The translations under genes and the position numbers were made by a program. A DNA stretch of 64,000 bases, taken from NCBI RefSeq assembly GCF_026262505.1, contig NC_067205.1, positions 4,836,001 to 4,900,000 of the forward strand. Direction: 5' to 3'. The notes beneath the pieces are model-generated. The model was not told where the DNA came from, did no database searches, and saw nothing but the letters and a program-made list of their open reading frames with translations. Each line of letters begins with the position of its first letter. Position 1 is the stretch's first letter. Below, in pieces: positions 40,577-49,656 of the stretch. The stretch is from Trichomonas vaginalis G3 (Eukaryota > Parabasalia > Trichomonadida > Trichomonadidae).

Positions 40577-41496
40577 TATAGACAAATACCTTTATCTGTT
40601 GCGTTCAGTAGTGAAAACCCTGACGTCAAAATAAAGGGGAACAGAGTAACGTTTAAGTTTCCAACTGACTGGATTGTGAACATAAATGAAGAGAAGTACA
40701 TTGGCATAACATCTATGTATATAACACGTGCTTTCAGAAAGGTTGACTTTATACTTCAAGTCGAGATAGAAAATGACGAACAGTCTTTAAGCGCCCAAAA
40801 CATTCACATATACAAATACTTTAAAGACGATACAACATTGTTGCAATGTATGATTTCATTTAATGAGATGTTCGAGAAAAAGTTCAACATTGAAGTACAA
40901 ACTTTACAGCCTTTACGTGAGTTTCTTGCACAACTGAAAGAAGAAGGTAGTCAGCCACAACTTATAGACTTTCATTATGAATTTAATGAAAATGAAGATG
41001 GAACTCATGACTGTCAATTCATTGTATTCTCACCATTCAATGAAGTCGCTAAAGAGAAAAAAAATCCATTACGTATAAGATTTCAAAATCTCTGAACCAA
41101 GTGATGATTTTAAGAATGTTTTCAATTATGATGCAATGCTTCCGAGGAAAAATGAATTTTCAAAGATTGTAACACCTGGCATTTGGGATAGAAAGCAAGC
41201 AATACTTTACTCTAATATAGCCAAAGGCGTTGAAAATGAGTTCATTGGTCATACAAGAACTTCACCACTTCCTAACCCTAAATACTATAAATTTAACTGG
41301 CTTCAATCGTGAGTTTTGGATAGACATGTTCTCCACTCATGACCATAAATGTCCAGTGTTCTTGCCTCCAGATGGGAAGGACTGTCTCTACATTGAAGCA
41401 ACAACTCTTAAACTCTACCATCGCAGTATTGTAAAATCTACGCTAGCTTTATTTTTATCACGAATGACCTCATTGCTGACAAAAATAAGCCGCTAG
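40574..41496 (+). pseudogene. Penton-like/minor capsid candidate, frameshifted
   Basis: First ORF (40574-41095) has beta-strand patterns (NRVTFKFPTDWIVNINEEKYIGITSMYI). The signal continues after a frameshift near 41085 (ISEPSDDFKNVFNYDAMLP, TPGIWDRKQAILYSNI) and again near 41310 (REFWIDMFSTHDHKCPVFLPPDGKDCLYIEATTL). Combined length about 300 aa, single jelly-roll size. Location next to the capsid gene and size fit a penton protein of Polintons; the sequence alone does not prove it. Ends 24 bases from the convergent polymerase gene. Confidence 0.5.
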
Positions 41497-41514
41497 CGGC
41501 AAGGGCGAAGCCCA
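41490..41514. repeat. Mini-hairpins between convergent genes
   Basis: GCCGCTAGCGGC followed by GGGC-GAA-GCCC, exactly in the gap between the convergent 3' ends of the penton-like and polymerase genes. Confidence 0.75.
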
Positions 41515-41519
41515 TGACC

Positions 41520-44500
41520 TCAGAACTTCAACTTACGAATAAAGCTTGTTTTAGTCGTTATTGAAAAGTTGAACTTTTCAGCAAAGCAAGGTTGACATGA
41601 CTTACATAAGTCGAATGCAATCTCTTGACCGTCATAAAGTGCTTTGTAAAGTTTCATTAAACTGAACTCAGAGTCTTTGTCATATGTTCCAACAGGTATG
41701 TGAATGTTCTTATCTTCATTGTAATAGCATTGTATAGCTTCAGGAAACATTTCATTAGCGGTTAAAGCAATAACATCTTGCTTCACGCCTTTCATTCTGC
41801 AGTAAATGCAACTTCATTTAAATCGTTAGTGAGTAAGTCTATGTAGGTCTTCTTTCCACAGAAAATACTTTTATAAGCTAAACTTTGTTTTCCAGGTGTT
41901 ATTTCTGCAAAGTCGCTATGAAATTGACCAAGGTTCTTTCCTATAAGTTCGCGACATATCTCTTCTTAAACTCTGCTGCAAGCTTTGGTATGTCTTCATT
42001 ATATAAGTGCATACTGTCGGTATCCTGGTAAAATTATTGAAGACCCATGTCCTCTGCAGTACAGAATACTTCATTCATAATACGTTTTGACATAGACAGA
42101 ATATTAACACCAAGTGGACAGAAGTTTAAGTGTCTGCAAATGCTTTTCGTTAGCTTGAAAATAGTTTTATCTGAACCATCCAAACCTTCGAACTTCACTA
42201 TATGGTTGTAATTTCTTATAGCATATCTTATAGCATCTTTGTCATTACTATGGTTATTTTTGACTCAATAGGAGAGTAGAATAGTTTTGCCATAAATGCT
42301 GTTCAGAATGAGTTTTATAATTTCTTGCAAAGGATTTCCTTCTTTCTTATACTTTAACCTTAACTCAAACAACTTTACTTCATCTCTTATTCTCATATCT
42401 CTGTTTCCATCGTAATAGTATCCTTGCCACTTCACATTTGACACCTTGATATTTTATGAGGTCTTGTAATGTTATATGGTCAACATACATGAGACAGCAA
42501 GTGTTTGAACTTCTTGGAACGTTAAGTTCTGGATTTAGTTCAGGGTCGCAAACTATTAAATGAAAGTGTCTGGGTATACCAATCTCTGTTATCTTAATGA
42601 GAACAAAGAAGCCAGACATAAACTTTTCACCAATGGATTCCTTTTGGTCGTCATCGAATAAATGTCTCATGAGATACTCTGTGCTTAACATTTCTTCCTT
42701 CAATACTTTTGGAATTCCTTCTAAAGTATAAAGTCTTGCTATAGCTGAAGGATATAATGAAATAGTGTCTAAGTCAGCAATGAGTTTCTTTTTGCTCTTT
42801 TGTTTCATGTTATCTGATAACATACATCTTCCACCTTGAATGCATCTCGAAATAAATTCTCTTGGTTTATTTGAGAGGTCATAAAGATTTCCATTCGGGA
42901 AGTATACTCTGTTCTCAAACAATTTGTTAGCAATAGAACAAATACTAACGTAGTCATAAACGTTTAAATCAAACTCTTTCAATAAGTCATTGCGGAACTT
43001 TACAAAACCTTCTCTTAAAATTCTTACATCTTGTTTGCAGTAAAACGTGCTATATTTTTCTAAGTCGAAGTGGTTTTCATCTATTCTGCAACCTTTGATG
43101 GAATCTATGTTTTCATAATGTATCTGCATCATGGATAAACTTACATGCTTCAGAAATGACACCAGTTCTGTTGTCATTTGCTAACAAAACACTGCTGTAG
43201 TAGTTATATGGAAATACTTCTTTCGGTCCTGTTTGTAAGTTAAACATAGCAGGAAATAGTTTAAGCTTCTTATTTATAACACTGTAAGAGTCTTTTATAA
43301 TAATTGCCCGTCCTTTATATAAACCAGTTATTTGCATTGTTCGTGAACCTTTAATGATGGGAGTTCCTTTCACTTCTGTCATGTGTCTTAAGATGAAGTT
43401 TATGTCATAACTGAGGTTGTGGAAATATATTAAACTCTTGTCAGGAAGTCTTTCCAAAAATTCTGTTGCACAGTTTTGACCCCAAATGCTTTCACTCACT
43501 GAACCATCTTCACTGTCATAACAGATGTTAAAAGCTTTATGAAAGCCATCTGTACTACACTCAAAGTCAGCAAAGAAAACGTGCTCAGGAATGAATTTAC
43601 ATTTAGCTTTATTTACTTCTTTTGACTCTGCTTTCTTCTTCAGTTGTACACAATACTTTGGAGCATATGTCAAATCTTTAAATGGTGCAAGGTTCTGTTT
43701 ATATAAGTCAGTAGTATATGTGAAAAGTTCTCCATAAGAAATAGGTTCGAAATATTTGCACTCCCACAATGTTTTCATAACATCCCATAGCGGTGTTGTT
43801 CTATCATAACGAACTACATATTTATCTTCTCTCTTTGTATAAATCTTCATCTGTTTCTCAATGTTCATTCCACCACACTCCTTCAAGATTTCTATATAGT
43901 TTCGAATGAAGTATGTTGTCATTGGTAATCTTTCATTTAGCATGTAGTGGTCTTCAACAAGAAGTAAGTCAATAGTTCTAACAGTTTCGCATTCTTTTGG
44001 TATATATCTCTTTATTTCATTATGTCTTGAGTCATTGAAATAACCAATGGTAACATTAAATGCTATACCTGTTGAATCGGAAATTTCTTGTACTTTACTT
44101 TGAGGAAAGTCTCTAACACGAATGACTTCTCTCATGTGGTCAATAGTTTCTTCATTTACTCCAGCCTGAATGCAAGCATAAACGAAACAATTGTCCTCTG
44201 TCATAAGTGTTGCAGTTCTTTTGTTCAGTTCATTGAAGATTTGGTAGCGTTCAAGATTTATAGGTAATGTGCAAAGATACTTCCAGAACTGACCGCTTCT
44301 CTTCTTATAAAACTTCTTTTCACCATTATCTTTCCAAAAGCTTTCTATAAGTGCTGGGTTTCCTGTTTGCTTAAGAGCTTCCAAAATGGCTTTCTGGTCA
44401 TTTGTCAGTGTGCTTTCATCTCTATATGGTCTCTTTTTTGGTTTGCCTTTCTTTACATCTGACATCGTTAAGCCTTCATATTCTGTTAAATCATACATCT

Positions 44501-45360
44501 TTATTTCGGTAAGATTCTTTATGTTTGTCAAGAAGAAGTCATAGTGCATTTCAACAATACCTGCAGCATTTGCTTCTATCTCTGATATAAAGTTCTCCTT
44601 CAAGAGCTGATGTAGTAATGTTCCAATATTATTGAGGTTTAACGTAGAACATTCATACTTTCCACCAAGTTTATAACATACCATCCATCTCTGTTGCGAG
44701 TTTATTTTAATTTTCTCTAAGAGTCTCATGAAAACCTTACCGAAATGTTTGTGTAAGTAGTCTCTGTTTGGTTCATCTAAAGCTTCGATGTTAAAGTCAA
44801 TGAGTCTATTGCCTGACTTCACATTTCTCTTCCTATTCTCTTCATCTTTCTTTAACCATCTCTCACCTTCTTTTGGTTTGTCGTCAATGGAACGAATGAC
44901 ATCGTTAGCTTTGCGAACTTGTTCTATAGCACTTTTAAACATCTCTCTTCTCTGTTGTTTCAGTGTGTCATCTCTCTTTTCGTGTTTCACCAACGTTTGC
45001 ATTTGTTATGTCAAACATCTCTCTTCTTACTTCATGAGGTACAGCTCTTCTTGTTTCACCAACGTTTGCATTTGTTATGTCAAACATCTCTCTTCTTACT
45101 TCATGAGGTACTGAACGTCTATGATATAAGTCAATAGCAATGTCATTTAAAGGAAATGCTCTTGCATGGACTTCGTCCTCGCCGCGTTGCGGCTTTATGA
45201 ACTCATGAATTCTATCATAACTTATTGCACCATTATAGTCTTTAATGAAGTCAGCGAGTGCTTTTTTGTTTGTTGCGTAATGCTTTGCAACATCTATATT
45301 AGCTTCTGTAAGAAGTTGTTTTATTTCCGAGTGTTCTAACTTAGACAACTTCCGATACAT
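41520..45360 (-). pseudogene. polB: Protein-primed family B DNA polymerase, several frameshifts
   Basis: Replicative polymerase of Mavericks. N-terminal ORF (44968-45360) joins the next frame inside a 69-bp duplication. The main ORF (43113-45002) contains the exonuclease motifs FADFECSTD (Exo I) and YFHNLSYDINFI (Exo II); 42380-43177 has YCKQDV (Exo III) and the palm motif DLDTISLYPS (motif A). Further downstream, in other frames, are LNSIYGKT (motif B, near 42295) and YQDTDSMHLY (motif C, near 42020). The C-terminal ORF is 41520-41795. Breaks lie near 45000, 43125, 42400, 42270, 42030 and between 41990 and 41800. Intact length would be about 1200 aa. Confidence 0.93.
44986..45123 (-). repeat. 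69-bp tandem duplication in polymerase 5' region
   Basis: Two copies (starting 44986 and 45055) of a 69-bp unit coding for a 23-residue segment around PHEVRREMFDITNANVGETR. In frame with the upstream ORF; the frame change into the main ORF is at the AAAA run just downstream. Confidence 0.9.
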
Positions 45361-45450
45361 CTTTAGTAGGAAATAAAAAAATATTTTTGAAAAAATTAGA
45401 TTAGATTTTTTTTAAGTTATTTTTCAAAATAATTTAATATTTTTATTTTA

Positions 45451-45924
45451 ATGAAACACATGCAAGATTGCAAGTTCTTTTCATACAATGCTCTCGCTAC
45501 TGCCATCAAGAATGAGTTCAATAATGCTTCAAACGTTAATGTTATCTTTAACAAGAAGTTTGTGAAAGAATCTAAGTTTGGTCAGTATGTCAGACCATTA
45601 GCTATCGTCATTGACCGCAAACGTTATACTTCACAAGAGTTAGCAGTAGTTTTGAAACAAAAGGGTTTCTTCGTGAATGTCAAAGATACACACTATACTG
45701 TCATAAAGAACTCCAACATTGACTTCTTCAGTATTGCTATGAATCTTTCCGAACAGAAAGAATATAAGAAGGGTGAAACATCTGTGAAATATTATCCTTC
45801 ATCTCTGAAGACAATAACGAACAAAGATGTTATACAAAAGTTCTTACCAAAGGTTGAAGAAGCTTCAATTGACATTGACGAAGGAAGTGAAATGGTTGAA
45901 GAAATTGACCCTGAAGCTATTTAA
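45451..45924 (+). CDS. Hypothetical element protein (157 aa)
   Basis: Mixed alpha/beta protein: FFSYNALATAIKNEFNNASNVNVIFNKKFV, RPLAIVIDRKRYTSQELAVVLKQKGFFV, and an acidic C-terminus (EEASIDIDEGSEMVEEID). The acidic tail and divergent orientation next to the polymerase could suit a replication accessory or ssDNA-binding protein, but no motif confirms it. Intact ORF; starts within TTTTTATTTTAATG. Confidence 0.6.
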   Translation: MKHMQDCKFFSYNALATAIKNEFNNASNVNVIFNKKFVKESKFGQYVRPLAIVIDRKRYTSQELAVVLKQKGFFVNVKDTHYTVIKNSNIDFFSIAMNLSEQKEYKKGETSVKYYPSSLKTITNKDVIQKFLPKVEEASIDIDEGSEMVEEIDPEAI

Positions 45925-45976
45925 CCAAAAATATATTTTTGGTGAAGAGGTGAGATATCACCTGTTTTTTCACCTC
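45925..45976. repeat. GGTGA palindrome P4
   Basis: Begins with an A/T palindrome (ACCAAAAATATATTTTTGGT), then GGTGAAGAGGTGAGATATCACCT and one TTTTTTCACCT half site. Lies directly behind the stop at 45924, between convergent genes. Confidence 0.88.
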
Positions 45977-45984
45977 ATTCTCTC

Positions 45985-46030
45985 TTCGTTAATGTTGTCG
46001 TGACTTCTTCGTTAATGTTGTCGTGACTTC
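45985..46030. repeat. Short direct repeat CTTCGTTAATGTTGTCGTGA x2
   Basis: 24-bp tandem duplication next to palindrome P4; an analogous 27-bp duplication (CTTCGTAAATG type) occurs at 47745-47798 next to palindromes P5 and P6. Confidence 0.85.
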
Positions 46031-46856
46031 ATTCTTCCTCTTTGAAGTTATCGAAATATTCTGTTATTTTTTCCTTCAGTAATGTTAAGTCTTCTTTGAA
46101 GGTAAGTATTGTGCAACCTTTGATGTCATAGTGTGTTTGAGGAAGAGTATTTTTGACAATTTCTTTTATTTGCTCATTCGGTGTCATTGAAATCGGTAAG
46201 TTTTCACGATAGAACCAGTTTCTGTCAGATTTATATATTTTAGCAAGGTCGTAAAAGCTTTTGTTGTTTCTTCTGACTAAATGCAACATAACCATATCTC
46301 TATCTTCTTCTTTCTCCAACTCTTCAGTATAAATCATATACTTATAACTCTTTTCCTTTCCTTTTGGTACTGAACGTGGTATTCTTTTCTGTATGCTTTT
46401 GTCTTTGGATTCAATGACTTCATCTTTTGCTTGAAGTTTCTTTTCCATCTCTCCACGTTCTGCTTTATATAGTTCATCTAACATCATGAAAATATAACAA
46501 GCATAACGAGGTGAAGCCCACATTGCTACAGCATTTACTAAAAGTCTATGAACATAATAACCTTTCAAACCAGGTGCCAAATTCTTGCGATTTTCGTACG
46601 GAATCTCTTCCCTCGGTTTTCCGAGGGAAGCAATCATATGAGGAAATTCTTCTAAAAGTTCTTTTGCCTGTTGGTTTTCAAACCAATGATATGCTTGCTT
46701 TGTAGAACGAAGAGCGTTCATTATACTTTGCATTTGATACATATCATCTTTGACTGAACGAATGAGTCTCAATTGTTTGTTATATTGTATGTATTCGTAT
46801 TCTTCATTTATGGCTTCATGAACGATAGCAGTTGTTGTGTTCTCTAATGTTGACAT
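46029..46856 (-). CDS. KilA-N domain protein (275 aa)
   Basis: Residues about 50-130 carry the KilA-N pattern: AYHWFENQQAKELLEEF, then GLKGYYVHRLLVNAVAMWASPRYACYIFMMLDE with the G-x-Y-V-H...A-x-W-x-S-P-x-x-A signature. KilA-N is a DNA-binding domain of large DNA viruses and phages. A Glu/Lys coiled coil follows (ERGEMEKKLQAKDEVIESKD), then a C-terminal part (KSYKYMIYTEELEKEEDRDM...) possibly of a virus-specific accessory fold. Intact ORF. Could regulate element transcription or bind the palindromes, an inference. Confidence 0.85.
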   Translation of the reverse strand: MSTLENTTTAIVHEAINEEYEYIQYNKQLRLIRSVKDDMYQMQSIMNALRSTKQAYHWFENQQAKELLEEFPHMIASLGKPREEIPYENRKNLAPGLKGYYVHRLLVNAVAMWASPRYACYIFMMLDELYKAERGEMEKKLQAKDEVIESKDKSIQKRIPRSVPKGKEKSYKYMIYTEELEKEEDRDMVMLHLVRRNNKSFYDLAKIYKSDRNWFYRENLPISMTPNEQIKEIVKNTLPQTHYDIKGCTILTFKEDLTLLKEKITEYFDNFKEEE

Positions 46857-46963
46857 TACTGTTCTTACATACAGGATAAAAAAATAAATAAAATAAAAAC
46901 TAACTTTATTTTTTCTGAGATAAACACTATTTCTTCACAACATTAAATTTTATCCTGTATGAA
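46857..46963. promoter_or_regulatory. Divergent promoter region with inverted TTTATCCTGTATG
   Basis: Between the divergent KilA-N and 46964 genes, TTTTATCCTGTATG occurs once on each strand, facing outward to the two starts (46868-46884 minus, 46946-46963 plus). Symmetry supports a shared regulatory motif. Confidence 0.5.
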
Positions 46964-47338
46964 ATGACTTTAAAAAGATTATTGACTGACTTCGAATACT
47001 ATCTCATTGACGCACTGACAGACCCTCAAAACTGTGTTGAAAGTTCTTTAAGCTTTAAGATTGAAGGTACGACGCATTTTGTCTTCACTTACGTATTGAA
47101 AGAATATGACCGTTATCATAACGAAGTGAATCAAACACTAATAAAATTTGTAGATAAAAAATTGGTTAACAATGAATATTTTAAACGTGAAGACCCAAAC
47201 ACTGCTGGAGATGATGAAGAATACAGACAAGTTATTGAAAAAAATAACGCAAGATTAGATGCAATAGAAAAGAAGTTTAATGAATGTCTTACAAACACGT
47301 ATGAATATCTTATGCAGTGGGAAGCCAGATGGAAATAA
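46964..47338 (+). CDS. Hypothetical element protein (124 aa)
   Basis: Helical with a beta segment: MTLKRLLTDFEYYLIDALTD, LSFKIEGTTHFVFTYVLKEYD, then a long charged helix EKNNARLDAIEKKFNECLTNTYEYL. Preceded by TTTTATCCTGTATGAAATG; the divergent KilA-N gene has the same TTTTTATCCTGTATG sequence on the other strand, so both share a symmetrical promoter region. No family recognised. Confidence 0.6.
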   Translation: MTLKRLLTDFEYYLIDALTDPQNCVESSLSFKIEGTTHFVFTYVLKEYDRYHNEVNQTLIKFVDKKLVNNEYFKREDPNTAGDDEEYRQVIEKNNARLDAIEKKFNECLTNTYEYLMQWEARWK

Positions 47339-47379
47339 ATTTACGTCAAATATGCAATTTATAAAATCTTATGTCGACA

Positions 47380-47452
47380 GGCTACGTAGCACAGTGGTCT
47401 AAGGTGGTGTTATGGAGGGGTCAAGGTCTGTGGTTCGAACCGCGACAGCGCC
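47380..47452 (+). ncRNA. tRNA-like sequence with A and B boxes
   Basis: 73 bases with a good pol III A box (TAGCACAGTGG at 47387) and a perfect B box (GGTTCGAACC at 47432), and T-runs about 10 bases after the end. Acceptor pairing is only partial (GGC/GCC plus scattered pairs), the T stem pairs only with a 6-base loop, and no convincing anticodon stem exists. So it is a degenerate tRNA, a tRNA-derived SINE head or a viral tRNA-like RNA, not a functional tRNA that I can assign. Confidence 0.5.
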
Positions 47453-47517
47453 GTATTTTCTTATTTTCTTTATTTGTCTTGTTTGTCGTGAATAAAAAGT
47501 GTCATAAAAGTGCTCTA

Positions 47518-47583
47518 TCTTCCACGGGAATAAATAAAAAATTTACTTTATTTCTTCTTTATTTCTTTGTTCCCGTGGAAGAA
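47518..47583. repeat. Hairpin TCTTCCACGGGAA...TTCCCGTGGAAGA
   Basis: 13-bp perfect outer stem with further A/T pairing inside (AATAAATAAA against TTTATTTCTT). A third copy of the arm (CTCGTGGAAGC) lies at 47662. Confidence 0.8.
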
Positions 47584-47679
47584 GGGTTTTGCTGTTTTTT
47601 CTCAGCCGAAATCAATGATTTTTTCATTTTTGGAATCCTTAGCGAATGAGGAATCTTTTCTCTCGTGGAAGCTTTGACC

Positions 47680-47740
47680 TAAAATATAATTTAGGTGAAG
47701 AGGTGAGATGTCACCTGTTTTCTCACCTCTTTTTTCACCC
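47680..47740. repeat. GGTGA palindrome P5
   Basis: A/T palindrome ACCTAAAATATAATTTAGGT, then GGTGAAGAGGTGAGATGTCACCTG, TTTTCTCACC and TTTTTTCACC half sites. Confidence 0.88.
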
Positions 47741-47807
47741 TCGTGACTTTGTCATAACTTCTTCGTAAATGCTTTGTCATAACTTCTTCGTAAATGAGTG
47801 TAAATGA

Positions 47808-47886
47808 CCAAAAATATATTATAGGTGAAGAGGTGAGATGTCACCTCTTTTTTCACCTAATTTCTCACCCTCAGCCGCTAAGCGGC
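47808..47886. repeat. GGTGA palindrome P6 plus GCCGC-TAA-GCGGC
   Basis: Same layout as P5 (GGTGAGATGTCACCT core and two half sites), followed by the triloop hairpin GCCGCTAAGCGGC. Located about 90 bases before the gene at 47975. Confidence 0.88.
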
Positions 47887-47974
47887 GAGATCTTGAATTT
47901 TCATGAATTTCCTTAAGATAGAAAAATAACGTTAGTTTTATTTTTATTTATTTTTTTATTTTGTATGTAAAGAT

Positions 47975-48940
47975 ATGATTTCAACAATCGGCACAACAAC
48001 AATTCAAGCCGCGAACGGCGGGACTCTGTCCACAACAACTTCACCAAACTCGTTAGTCATGAATCCAACATCTATGTTAGTAGAGATGAAAAGCTTCATT
48101 CCTTCTTCATATACTTTCGAAACAAAAATCCAGAAGATAAAGCAAGAACTTTTAACAAGTAATTTAGACTGTAGTGCGAAAGATGAAACAAATGAACAGT
48201 ATCTTTATGAAATGCAGGACATTATTGACCATTTACCTAAACTACCTGAAATTCAGCATCAAAAACTAACTATTCCTGAATTCGATGAAATAGAAGTGAA
48301 ACCAACTGACTCAGTAGAAATAAAGAAGTTCATTCGAAAGGTAAACTATGAGTTTCTAGGATTTCATTGCAACCATAAGGTTATGGACAAAGATTGCGAC
48401 ATGGTATATAAGAATGTTTCTGACATATATAAATCCGGGGAGTTTAAGACCTACGATAACTTTGTTTCGTTAGTTGCTGAATGTGTATGGCAGATAAGAG
48501 ATAAAGATAGAAGAGGTAAAATATGGAACGAACAGATAAGACCAACTGCTTTTGAGTTAAAGAAAACCATTGACGCCTTAGTTGTTTTAGCAGGTAAGGT
48601 TTCAGAATATAACGCAAAAATGAATCCGCAATGTTCTAAATGTAAAGCAGCAATTAGGAAATATAACTACTCCGTCAAAGAGATAGAAAGAATGCGAAAC
48701 GACTATGCAGACTTAAAGAAAGAAGCAGAAAAGCCAGCAGAAAATAAAATGGACATGTTAGCATTTCTGAACAAAAACTATCCAACTGCTGACGATTTCC
48801 TTCTATCTGACGTCAAGAAGAAATATAAAGAAACTTTCGGCATTGTTAAAACTTTTGACATACTGACAGAAGAAATAGAAGCTACGAAATTGTTTAGGAT
48901 TTCAAATATACATCGTACAATTCATGTAAAACGCTTGTGA
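47975..48940 (+). CDS. Hypothetical element protein (321 aa)
   Basis: Ser/Thr-rich N-terminus, then mostly helical (MLVEMKSFIPSSYTFETKIQKIKQEL, a middle helical bundle VSLVAECVWQIRDKDRRGKIWNEQ), one CSKC pair (CSKCKAAIRKYNYSV) and a C-terminal segment NKNYPTADDFLLSDVKKKYKET that looks like a winged-helix-like DNA-contact part. No ATPase or nuclease motif. Intact, GC slightly higher than surroundings. Unknown role. Confidence 0.65.
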   Translation: MISTIGTTTIQAANGGTLSTTTSPNSLVMNPTSMLVEMKSFIPSSYTFETKIQKIKQELLTSNLDCSAKDETNEQYLYEMQDIIDHLPKLPEIQHQKLTIPEFDEIEVKPTDSVEIKKFIRKVNYEFLGFHCNHKVMDKDCDMVYKNVSDIYKSGEFKTYDNFVSLVAECVWQIRDKDRRGKIWNEQIRPTAFELKKTIDALVVLAGKVSEYNAKMNPQCSKCKAAIRKYNYSVKEIERMRNDYADLKKEAEKPAENKMDMLAFLNKNYPTADDFLLSDVKKKYKETFGIVKTFDILTEEIEATKLFRISNIHRTIHVKRL

Positions 48941-48944
48941 AAAA

Positions 48945-49000
48945 CTGGGGTGAGAAAACAGGTGAAAAAAGAGGTGACATCTCACCTCTTCACCTATAAT
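48945..49000. repeat. GGTGA palindrome P7 (reverse orientation)
   Basis: Starts a few bases after the stop at 48940: GGTGAGAAAACAGGTGAAAAAAGAGGTGACATCTCACCTCTTCACC, the mirror arrangement of P4-P6, then TATAATATATTTTTGC. Confidence 0.88.
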
Positions 49001-49019
49001 ATATTTTTGCTTTAATTAA

Positions 49020-49514
49020 ATGCTTTCCGGAAACGTCGATGAAAATCATATGGACAAATTATATGAAAAAATTAATAATGATTACCCCTCATTAACCAGG
49101 GAAATGACGGATTCTATAGTTCGTAAATTCGATGAAATACAGGATATGTGGTTCGACAGATTCGACATGAACGATAAGGAAAAGAGAAAGAACGATAACA
49201 ATTTACTTACTAAAAGAATCCTAAAATCTAAAATAGGTGAAGCTTCAACATTTAACACAGTACATAACTTTTACACCGCTGTTTATATTTTCAATAATTT
49301 ATTTAACGATGAACGAGAAAGAAAAAGTATGTTTAACGGAAGAAATGAATATGATTTTATCCTTTGTGCTGTTCGGGATGTTGACATGAAACTAAAGAAA
49401 ATATTCTTATTACAAGATGACACGGTTGAAGATGAAGTCAATGAGTTTTTAAATCGTGATTTAAATGAAATTGATGAAGTTATGACCGAATGTTATAAAA
49501 AGTTCAAGAGGTGA
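49020..49514 (+). CDS. Hypothetical element protein (164 aa)
   Basis: Highly charged helical protein: NDYPSLTREMTDSIVRKFDEIQ, FDRFDMNDKEKRKNDNNLL, FNTVHNFYTAVYIFNNLFND, and an acidic C-terminus. Reads without interruption between two palindromes. No family recognised; a helical DNA-binding or assembly factor is possible. Confidence 0.6.
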   Translation: MLSGNVDENHMDKLYEKINNDYPSLTREMTDSIVRKFDEIQDMWFDRFDMNDKEKRKNDNNLLTKRILKSKIGEASTFNTVHNFYTAVYIFNNLFNDERERKSMFNGRNEYDFILCAVRDVDMKLKKIFLLQDDTVEDEVNEFLNRDLNEIDEVMTECYKKFKR

Positions 49515-49572
49515 AAAAAGAGGTGAGAAAACAGGTGAAATCTCACCTCTTCACCTCAATTATATTTTTGGT
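49507..49572. repeat. GGTGA palindrome P8 (reverse orientation)
   Basis: Overlaps the stop of the gene at 49020: GGTGAAAAAAGAGGTGAGAAAACAGGTGAAATCTCACCTCTTCACC followed by an A/T-rich palindromic stretch ending TTTTTGGTG. Lies between convergent 3' ends (hypothetical protein and integrase). Confidence 0.88.
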
Positions 49573-49656
49573 GTAAATTTATGACAAAAATAAATGGTAC
49601 CATTAATGATATCATGACTGTTCTCATTCATGTCTGATTTACATCCAACGAAAAGT

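Noticed and set aside
47380-47452. A functional tRNA
   Set aside because: No anticodon stem-loop and weak acceptor pairing, so kept only as tRNA-like.
47371-47649. 92-aa ORF over the tRNA-like sequence
   Set aside because: Translation is compositionally poor and covers pol III boxes and a hairpin; no coding evidence.
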